From Acidobacteriaceae bacterium (GTDB taxonomy: Bacteria; Acidobacteriota; Terriglobia; Terriglobales; Acidobacteriaceae): a DNA stretch of 9,599 nt. The DNA lies in contig PKXI01000407.1 of assembly GCA_003133425.1 (NCBI GenBank), forward strand, positions 3,236 through 12,834, read 5' to 3'. The number at the start of each line of letters is the position of its first letter. Position 1 is the first letter of the stretch. The notes under the pieces are model-generated. The model searched no databases. It was not told the origin of the DNA and saw only the letters and a list, made by a program, of their open reading frames with translations. Below are positions 1 to 4,863 of the stretch, piece by piece. Made by a program: the position numbers and the translations under genes.

Positions 1-541
1 CGCTGGCCTTGATCCGGTGTACCGCGTGTCCCTTGGGACAGAGTTTTTGCTGGTACACCATCCGAACCCTGTCGTACCCGGCTGGAGAATCCCGAGAGCC
101 TTCTATCCCCGTGCCGCGCAGTCTGATGGCCTTCCGCAGTACAGCTCTCATGCAGCGGTAAAGGGAGCTCAACCCTGGCTCGACCAGTTGGTCGACTCGG
201 CCGAGGGGCTGAATTCTGGCCGCATACAGGATCTCATCGGAGTAGATGTTGCCGATGCCCGCGATGAATGTAGGATTCATGAGGAGCGCCTTGATGCGTC
301 CTGTTCTGCCCTCGAACAGTCTTGCGAAATCTGAAAACGTAAACCTTGGGTCCAACGGCTCAGGCCCCAGGCGACGGATCTCGTCCAGGTTCAGTGAAGC
401 AGTGAAGCGAGTTGATGCCGTGCCGCCATGATGGCCAGGTTCACGCCACCGTTCCTCCATCAGGATCCGGCGGGAGATCTCGTCGTCCCTGAAATCGTGG
501 AATGTCTGAATATCGGCTACGTGGAATTCACGTGCCGTATG
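1..541 (-). pseudogene. Fpg/MutM-like DNA glycosylase, C-terminal half only (partial at window edge)
   Basis: Formamidopyrimidine-DNA glycosylases excise oxidised purines. From about 370 down to 1 the frame reads the Fpg helix-two-turn-helix region: LGPEPLDPRFT, then IKALLMNPTFIAGIGNIYSD (the lesion/DNA-binding GIGNIY motif), EILYAARIQPL, and the start of the zinc-finger segment, KLCPKGHAVHRIKA, where the window ends. The N-terminal half is absent. There is no PELPE start, which carries the catalytic Pro and Glu, and the frame has a stop at 593-595. The nearest in-frame ATG is at 460. The space upstream is taken by another intact gene, so the missing half is not nearby. A tandem 8-bp duplication (CAGTGAAG twice, 392-407) lies just upstream of the homologous part and would shift the frame. 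Residues before about 380 do not look like Fpg and are not recognised. I infer a non-catalytic remnant; a distant H2TH-only protein is less likely. Confidence 0.72.
392..407. repeat. 8-bp tandem duplication (CAGTGAAG x2)
   Basis: Two perfect, directly adjacent copies of CAGTGAAG. Eight is not a multiple of three, so gain of one copy would shift the reading frame of the Fpg-like remnant that spans it on the minus strand. It sits at the border between the recognisable Fpg region and the unrecognised upstream residues. Replication slippage is the simple explanation. Removing one copy does not restore a long Fpg N-terminus, because a stop follows within about 30 codons upstream, so it is at most one of several lesions. 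Confidence 0.6.
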
Positions 542-548
542 TGACCGG

Positions 549-878
549 CTAGCGGCTTCCGTCGCGATGGGAGATCTCGTCCTCAATCCACGTCATTGCC
601 GCGTAGGCGCTGGGCCAGCCTATGGTAGTGATCGCCAGAATCGCGACGTGCTCGATCTCCTCCCGCGCCACTCCGGACTGCAAGGCATTCCGCGTGGCCG
701 AGTGGACCGCTCCTTCGTGGCGTAAGCCCACGGCCATCGCAAGTTTGACCAACCTGCGGGTCTTCTCATCCAGCGGACCGGTTTCATGGCAGGCTTCACC
801 CAGCTTGGCGAATGCCTCCCAGACGGCCGGGTGCTTCTTTTCAAATGCCGATATCGAATTCGGCAGCGGTTCCTGCAT
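549..878 (-). CDS. Carboxymuconolactone decarboxylase (CMD/AhpD-fold) family protein
   Basis: Small all-helical protein of 109 residues, the usual size for single-domain CMD proteins. The family core is clear: LDEKTRRLVKLAMAVGLRHE, then GAVHSATRNALQSGVAREEI, ending in a helix rich in small residues and aromatics. I chose the ATG at 876-878 because it is preceded by a good ribosome binding site (AGAGGTGA, 4 nt before the start); an ATG 11 codons upstream (911) has no comparable site. The CxxC pair of the peroxidase-type (AhpD) members is missing: the equivalent stretch reads RHEGAVHSA, with His and Ala in place of the cysteines. Thiol-disulfide peroxidase activity is therefore unlikely. The substrate is unknown. 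It stands alone between an Fpg remnant and a transposase remnant, and its neighbours give no clue to function. Confidence 0.85.
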   Translation of the reverse strand: MQEPLPNSISAFEKKHPAVWEAFAKLGEACHETGPLDEKTRRLVKLAMAVGLRHEGAVHSATRNALQSGVAREEIEHVAILAITTIGWPSAYAAMTWIEDEISHRDGSR

Positions 879-1019
879 CGCTTCACCTCTGCGCGCAACC
901 AGCACGCGCACAAATCAGAGTATCGCAGTGTCATTTCTCAGCGCTACCCCTCTGTGCCAACATAGGTGAGACGCTCTTCGTTCCTTAATTGCAGTGCAGG
1001 GCGGAGAAAGATTCTCTTC
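879..1019. other. Intergenic, no clear feature
   Basis: About 140 bp between the 5' ends of the CMD-like gene (minus) and the OrfA remnant (plus). It should contain the CMD promoter and, if the insertion sequence was once intact, its left end. I could not pick out a convincing -35/-10 pair or a terminal inverted repeat. Confidence 0.3.
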
Positions 1020-1418
1020 GTGAACAACTTGAACGATCATATGGGTCCTGCTCCTTCCCCAGCCGGCGCCGCCGCGAAGCCCCGCCCCGATCCCGAGGTC
1101 GTGGCGCAAGCTAAGCGCCGCCGCTTCACCGCTGAATACAAGCAGCGCATTCTGGCCGAGGTCGACCGGGCCAAAGGCTCCGGCGGTGTCGGAGCGCTAC
1201 TCCGCCGCGAAGGTTTGTAATCTTCTCTGTTGACGACGTGGCGCCGCGAGCGGGACGCCCTCATCCTCCTGGCATTGGCTCCCCAGAAACGCGGCCCCAA
1301 ATCCAAGCGTGATCCCGTCGCGGGAGAAAACCAGCAGTTGCGCCGCGAAACCGAGCGGCCTCACCCAGGCACTGCGCAAAGCTGAGATCGTCATCGATAT
1401 TCAAAAAACAGTGGCCGC
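1020..1418 (+). pseudogene. Degenerate IS transposase OrfA remnant (IS3-type)
   Basis: The translation from GTG 1020 (or ATG 1041) matches the N-terminal helix-turn-helix protein of IS3-like elements: [20 protein letters not shown], then [13 protein letters not shown] at 1218-1220 stands where the family has Tyr (GLYSS), and the frame resumes directly with SSLLTTWRRERD and LAPQKRGPKSKRDPV. At about 1359-1360 one extra C shifts the frame; beyond it the next frame reads LTQALRKAEIVIDIQK, the expected coiled-coil end of OrfA. Similarity fades at about 1405-1418, where the sequence becomes the truncated hemerythrin gene on the other strand. No OrfB catalytic (DDE) part is present and no terminal inverted repeats were seen. 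The element is dead, with at least two independent inactivating changes plus loss of its right part. Confidence 0.82.
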
Positions 1419-1537
1419 TCTGCGGCGACGCGCACCAGCACGTTGAGAAACCGGTCAATGCGGCGGTGGCAATCGCCCAGCATTCCGATAGGGTCCGTGA
1501 AATCGCTCTCCCGCTTCGCTCCGATAACGATGGGCAT
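1391..1537 (-). pseudogene. Hemerythrin-like (HHE) protein, 5' fragment truncated at IS remnant
   Basis: Hemerythrin-domain proteins bind a di-iron site within a four-helix bundle and act in O2/NO sensing or iron-sulfur repair. This frame starts at ATG 1535-1537 after a strong ribosome binding site (AAGGAG, 1546-1551) that overlaps the stop codon of the upstream gene. It reads ESDFTDPIGMLGDCHRRIDR then FLNVLVRVAAE: the first helix with its His ligand at residue 24. After about residue 40 it runs into DNA that reads as OrfA on the opposite strand, and it stops at residue 48. The other ligand helices (HxxxE and the later His residues) are gone, so no metal site can form. The promoter side and ribosome binding site are intact, so it was probably functional and co-transcribed with the upstream gene before the IS-associated rearrangement. 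Confidence 0.75.
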
Positions 1538-1549
1538 GAATTCAACTCC

Positions 1550-1920
1550 TTACGATCGCGTTTCCGACGGCTGGCCCGGGTGAGGATAGGCGTCGTGTTC
1601 CCGCTGGTTGAGCGGCCGGGTCAGACAGCGGAAGTCCTTTTCAATCGAAATCGCGAGGGCGCCGGATTGCGCATAAACGCCGACTTCCTCCGAAGCCGCC
1701 CAGGCTTGAGCAACTTCCGTGGCGACCGAGACGGTCGCGGTGCCCTGGCGGAATCGAGCTTGCACAGCACCCGGCTCCAGATGGCTCAGCAGCCGGTAAG
1801 CCAACACCTCGCCGCCGCCGAAATCGACTGACTCCTCCACCAGCCCGATGTTCCTCAGCCGTTCAACCTCTGACCGTGTCAGCGAAGCCGCAGCGAATTG
1901 CCTTGCAGTCGCAGTTTCAT
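1550..1920 (-). pseudogene. DUF7009-like small protein, frameshifted near the N-terminus
   Basis: From ATG 1918-1920 the gene reads MKLRLQGNSLRLR and then hits TGA at 1879-1881. In the neighbouring frame, from 1882 on, it continues LTRSEVERLRNIGLVEESVD, later VGVYAQSGALAISIEKDFRC, and ends in a tail with DAYPHPGQ. Joining the two gives a 123-residue protein that I recall as the DUF7009 pattern (short MKxRxxGNSxRxRL start, central WAASEEVGVY, EKDFxCL near the end). One missing base near 1882 (CGCTGACA instead of CGCCTGACA) explains the break. An alternative ATG at 1931-1933 keeps the long frame open but replaces the conserved start with unrelated residues, and that ATG overlaps the apparent -10 box. 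The function of the family is unknown to me. It lies directly upstream of the hemerythrin remnant and diverges from the nnrS-like gene. A sequencing error rather than true decay is possible. Confidence 0.6.
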
Positions 1921-1931
1921 AAACTTGGTCC

Positions 1932-1937
1932 ATACTA
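1932..1937 (-). promoter_or_regulatory. Candidate -10 box (TAGTAT) for the DUF7009-like gene
   Basis: On the minus strand this hexamer matches the sigma70 -10 consensus at 4 of 6 positions, including T1, A2 and T6. Its first base is 29.5 bp from the centre of the GTGAC-N4-GTCAC palindrome at 1960-1973. That is the spacing at which a CRP/FNR-type activator sits at -41.5 (class II). The predicted transcript start would be near 1925, about 5 nt before the ATG at 1920. No good -35 is seen, as expected for an activator-dependent promoter. Confidence 0.4.
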
Positions 1938-1959
1938 GGCCCATCCCTGGTTCTCTCCA

Positions 1960-1973
1960 GTGACTTCGGTCAC
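1960..1973. promoter_or_regulatory. Perfect palindrome GTGAC-TTCG-GTCAC, candidate CRP/FNR-family operator
   Basis: This perfect 5-4-5 inverted repeat lies in the divergent intergenic region between the DUF7009-like gene (start 1920) and the nnrS-like gene (start 2007). A near-identical copy occurs at 4447-4460. CRP/FNR-superfamily regulators such as FNR, DNR and NnrR bind 5-4-5 repeats, often with a GAC/GTC-type half-site in the NO-responsive members. The centre (1966.5) is 40.5 bp from the nnrS-like start and 46.5 bp from the DUF7009-like start, so one site could serve both directions. The regulator is not in the window. Confidence 0.6.
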
Positions 1974-2006
1974 CACCGCTACTGCGCCGGCGAGCGATCA
2001 TGAGGC

Positions 2007-3554
2007 GTGAACGTTTTCCGTTTGCCCGACCAATGGCGGTCCGCGTTCGAGCGCGATTCGGCAGAAAAGCCGGCCCTGCCCGATCCGGTACCAGAACGCA
2101 GGTTGGCGCGACTACTCGCCGCCTACGTTGTCTCGGGCCTGTTCTTCATGATTTTGCCGGGCACGGTGCTCGGCGTCTGGAATCTGGTCGGGATCAGTTC
2201 GCAGCGGGAGATGGCGGCCGTTTCGACGGCATGGATTCAGGCCCATGGGCACGCCCAGTTCTTCGGGTGGTTTGGGACTTTCATCATCGGGATTTCGCTA
2301 TACACCTTTCCGAAGTTCCGGGGCTCCGCGTGCCGCTCCATTCCCCTCGCCTGGATCATGTGGGTTATGTGGAGCGTTGGCGTGGGGCTTCGATGGCTGG
2401 CGGGCGTTCAGAACGTCGCGATCCCAGCGGCGTTCCGTATCTCTTCGGCGCTGGAACTTGGGGTTGCGGTGCTGTTCCTCTGGCAGGTGACCGCCTCGGG
2501 CCCAAAGCAACGGAAGGGTCAGGCTTGGGAGGCCCCGATCTTCGCCGGTTTCACCGCACTGCTCCTGCTTCTGGGGTGGCAATTACTGCTCACCATGCGG
2601 CCGCTCAGTTCGCCCTCCCTGCCGGCCTTGCCGAACCGTATTCTGATCTCGTTGGCCGTCTGGACCTTCGGCTTTCCAGTGGTGGTGGGATACTGCGCCA
2701 AGTTCTTCCCGGGTTTGCTCGGAACTGCAGTGGCAAACGTAACGGGAATCCACCTGACGCTCGGGCTGGTAGCCATTGCAGCCGTTGGCTTCGCACTGGA
2801 TTCGGCTGTTCTGGCTGGGTCCGCTACTTCCATCGCTGTGGCGCTGGCGTTGTGGTCTTTGCGCGTATTTCATCCGAAGAGGGGAAATCCGAAGACCACC
2901 GGGGTATACAGGCGCTATCCGCAATTCGCGCGACTCGCCTATGTCTGGCTGGCCGTCTCCGCGGTCCTCGGGTTCGGCGTGTCGCGGCCAGGTATGCTCG
3001 GCGCGTCGCGGCACGCCTTCACAGTTGGATTCCTCGCAACGCTGATCTTCTCAATCGGCCCGCGCATCTTGCCGTCGTTTCTGAACAGCAGAGAATTATG
3101 GAGCGCACGGCTGATGCGGTTCTCACTTGTGCTGGTTACTGCGGGCTGCGCGCTGCGGGTCATCTCCGAACCCTTGGCCTATGGCGGCATTGTCGCCTCG
3201 GCATGGACGGTTCTTCCCGTTTCTGCCTTCAGCGAATTGGCGGCCGTCCTGTTATTCGGTTTCAATCTTGCGATGACTCTGGCGGCGCCGATTCCGTCCT
3301 GGTTCGGACGCAAGCAGGTAAACGATCGAATGAGCATTTACTGGCTGATCTCGAGTTACCCTGCCACTCGTAAGATCCTGGTCGATAACGGCTTGGTCAC
3401 GCTCGGCGGAGCGGACAGGGTTCCCAAGAGTCTCTCCTTGGGCGAAGCGGCCCGAGCCGACGAGGTTCCGCCCGAGATCCTGATCGAAAAACTGGGCGAT
3501 TTCTTTGAATCGCGCCTGCCGCGGTCGCTCCGTCAGAACTCTGGCGCCGTGTGA
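2007..3554 (+). CDS. nnrS: NnrS family membrane protein with C-terminal DUF1858-like domain
   Basis: NnrS proteins are polytopic haem- and copper-containing inner-membrane proteins that protect against nitric oxide and nitrosative stress. This 515-residue protein has about twelve hydrophobic segments between residues 35 and 435, among them GLFFMILPGTVLGVW, the hallmark WIQAHGHAQFFGWFGTFIIG with candidate metal ligands His80 and His82, and FSIGPRILPSF. Residues from about 442 form a soluble domain (IYWLISSYPATRKILVDNGL, then LSLGEAARADEVPPEILIEK) that resembles DUF1858, the small helical domain found at the N-terminus of Ric/ScdA di-iron repair proteins. It lacks the cysteine of redox-type versions. 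The frame opens just after a TGA at 2001-2003, so GTG 2007 is the first possible start. It has no well-spaced Shine-Dalgarno, so leaderless translation is possible. An operator-like palindrome lies 40 bp upstream. A YwiC-like gene follows directly. Confidence 0.87.
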   Translation: MNVFRLPDQWRSAFERDSAEKPALPDPVPERRLARLLAAYVVSGLFFMILPGTVLGVWNLVGISSQREMAAVSTAWIQAHGHAQFFGWFGTFIIGISLYTFPKFRGSACRSIPLAWIMWVMWSVGVGLRWLAGVQNVAIPAAFRISSALELGVAVLFLWQVTASGPKQRKGQAWEAPIFAGFTALLLLLGWQLLLTMRPLSSPSLPALPNRILISLAVWTFGFPVVVGYCAKFFPGLLGTAVANVTGIHLTLGLVAIAAVGFALDSAVLAGSATSIAVALALWSLRVFHPKRGNPKTTGVYRRYPQFARLAYVWLAVSAVLGFGVSRPGMLGASRHAFTVGFLATLIFSIGPRILPSFLNSRELWSARLMRFSLVLVTAGCALRVISEPLAYGGIVASAWTVLPVSAFSELAAVLLFGFNLAMTLAAPIPSWFGRKQVNDRMSIYWLISSYPATRKILVDNGLVTLGGADRVPKSLSLGEAARADEVPPEILIEKLGDFFESRLPRSLRQNSGAV

Positions 3555-3610
3555 TCACGGTTCCGGTTGCGTTGGCGACCTGCGGGACAATGGGTTGGGA
3601 GGGTGCGGAA

Positions 3611-4450
3611 ATGCCAGCCGTGACGGCGTCGGCGAGTCGGCGGCGATCCCTGATCGTTCCCCGTGAACACGGAGCGTGGGGCATCCTGCTGGTTCCCATG
3701 TTGACCGGTGCATCCGTGGGGCTTTGGAAAGGGGGAGGGGCCGGGGGCCTTGCTCCCTTCAGCATCGTGACCCTCACGCTGTTCTGGTTGCGAACGCCCG
3801 TCGAAAGCTGGATCGGAACGGCCCCGATTCGTGCACGAACGCCCAACGAACTGCGGTTCGTGCGGAATACCTCGCTGGCGTTAGCGGCGGTCTCATTGAG
3901 TGCATTGTTCTGGCTATTTTGGGGATGGCAGAACCGGGCACTGCTGTGGATCGGCGCGACTGCTGGAAGCGCATTCCTCGTCCAGTCAGTTCTAAAGCGG
4001 ACTGGGCGCCGTGCGCGGGCGCCGGCGCAGATGATTGGGGCCGCGGGATTGACTGCTACTGCACCCGCCGCGTATTACGCCGTGACCGGGCAACTGGATC
4101 TCATCGCCTGGTCTCTTTGGGCCGCCAACCTCCTGTTCGCCATCAACCAGATCCAGTACGTACAGCTTCGGATCCACGCGGCACACACCACAAATCGGAG
4201 CGAGAAGCTATCGGCCGGGCGGTGGTTCCTGATCGGGCAAACCATCCTGATGGCATTGCTGGCCGTCGCCTGCGCCGAGCAATACTTCCGCTGGTATGCT
4301 GCAGTTGCCTTCCTGCCGGTCTTATTCCGCGGATTCGCCTGGTTCGCGATCGAACCTCAACCGCTAGCGATTCCGGCCCTCGGTAAGAGCGAACTGATCT
4401 ACGCAGCCATGTTTGGCGTTTTTCTCGTGGTTGGCACGCAATTGTCGTGA
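3611..4450 (+). CDS. YwiC-like family integral membrane protein
   Basis: A 279-residue membrane protein whose N-terminus carries the YwiC-like signature PREHGAWGILLVP (residues 17-29), followed by about seven or eight hydrophobic segments, for example ALAAVSLSALFWLFWGW and ILMALLAVACAEQYF. A conserved-looking NLLFAINQIQYVQLRI lies in the middle. The biochemical function of the family is unknown; in Bacillus subtilis ywiC lies next to fnr and narK, genes of anaerobic nitrate respiration. I chose ATG 3611 because of the strong ribosome binding site GGGAGGG at 3597-3603. An in-frame GTG at 3551 would overlap the nnrS stop as GTGA and add 20 residues of non-membrane sequence. Either way the gene is probably co-transcribed with nnrS. 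Its TGA (4448-4450) lies inside the second palindrome, so the operator of the next unit overlaps the end of this gene. Confidence 0.82.
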   Translation: MPAVTASASRRRSLIVPREHGAWGILLVPMLTGASVGLWKGGGAGGLAPFSIVTLTLFWLRTPVESWIGTAPIRARTPNELRFVRNTSLALAAVSLSALFWLFWGWQNRALLWIGATAGSAFLVQSVLKRTGRRARAPAQMIGAAGLTATAPAAYYAVTGQLDLIAWSLWAANLLFAINQIQYVQLRIHAAHTTNRSEKLSAGRWFLIGQTILMALLAVACAEQYFRWYAAVAFLPVLFRGFAWFAIEPQPLAIPALGKSELIYAAMFGVFLVVGTQLS

Positions 4451-4460
4451 CTTGCGTCAC
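4447..4460. promoter_or_regulatory. Perfect palindrome GTGAC-TTGC-GTCAC, candidate CRP/FNR-family operator
   Basis: This is a second copy of the palindrome at 1960-1973, identical in both arms and in the first two spacer bases (GTGACTTnnGTCAC). It overlaps the TGA of the YwiC-like gene. Its centre (4453.5) is 41.5 bp from the cupin start codon at 4495. A weak -10-like TAATCT (4483-4488) sits at the spacing expected for an activator bound at -41.5. This implies that the cupin/radical SAM pair has its own promoter and the same regulator as the nnrS-like unit. Confidence 0.6.
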
Positions 4461-4494
4461 TGCCGCCGGTCTATCGGCACCGTAATCTGAAGGC

Positions 4495-4863
4495 ATGGCG
4501 GCAATATTGGGTTCGTATCGCGACGCAATCGCATTCCGGCCGGAGAGATTCAACCCGGTGCTGGTGGCAAGCGGCTCACACATGAAGGCTGTGCTTACTT
4601 GCCTGGAACCGGGTCAGTTCATTCCGGTACACCACCCCGGAATTGACATGTTGCTGATCGTTCTGGAGGGTGAAGGTGAGGTGGTCTCAGGCGATCGGCA
4701 GGAGGCCGCCCACCCGGGAACGGTCATCTTTGCCCCTGCGGGCGAGGCTCGTGGGGTCAGGGCGGAAACCAGGCTGATTGCCTTGCATGTTGTGAGCCCG
4801 CCACCCACCGAGAAGGACCACGTCGAAGTTACGGCCGGGCTGAAAGAACGGAAATGGCTATGA
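4495..4863 (+). CDS. Small single-domain cupin protein
   Basis: A 122-residue cupin-fold protein. Cupin motif 1 is seen as PGQFIPVHHPGIDMLLIVLE (His46 and His47) and motif 2 as PGTVIFAPAGEARGVRA. In motif 2 the usual metal-binding His is replaced by Arg86, and in motif 1 the usual Glu appears to be Asp51, so the metal site may be altered or absent. The ATG at 4495 is preceded by a weak GAAGG and lies about 41 bp from the centre of the operator-like palindrome; a leaderless or very short-leader transcript is possible. The gene overlaps the following radical SAM gene as ATGA (4860-4863), so the two are almost certainly translated together. It aligns along its length with the second cupin in this window (5997-6344, minus), which retains the motif 2 His. 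The role is unknown; a small-molecule- or metal-binding partner of the radical SAM enzyme is an inference from context. Confidence 0.8.
   Translation: MAAILGSYRDAIAFRPERFNPVLVASGSHMKAVLTCLEPGQFIPVHHPGIDMLLIVLEGEGEVVSGDRQEAAHPGTVIFAPAGEARGVRAETRLIALHVVSPPPTEKDHVEVTAGLKERKWL

Noticed and set aside
2000..3373. Long open frame on the plus strand (457 codons) overlapping the nnrS-like gene
   Set aside because: Its translation is Arg/Gly/Ser-rich with no family signal, and the overlapping frame gives a clear NnrS membrane protein. It is a high-GC shadow.
3547..3560. Palindrome-like CCGTGTGATCACGG at the nnrS stop codon
   Set aside because: The arms do not match perfectly around the TGATCA core, it does not resemble the 5-4-5 motif, and it lies inside overlapping coding sequence.
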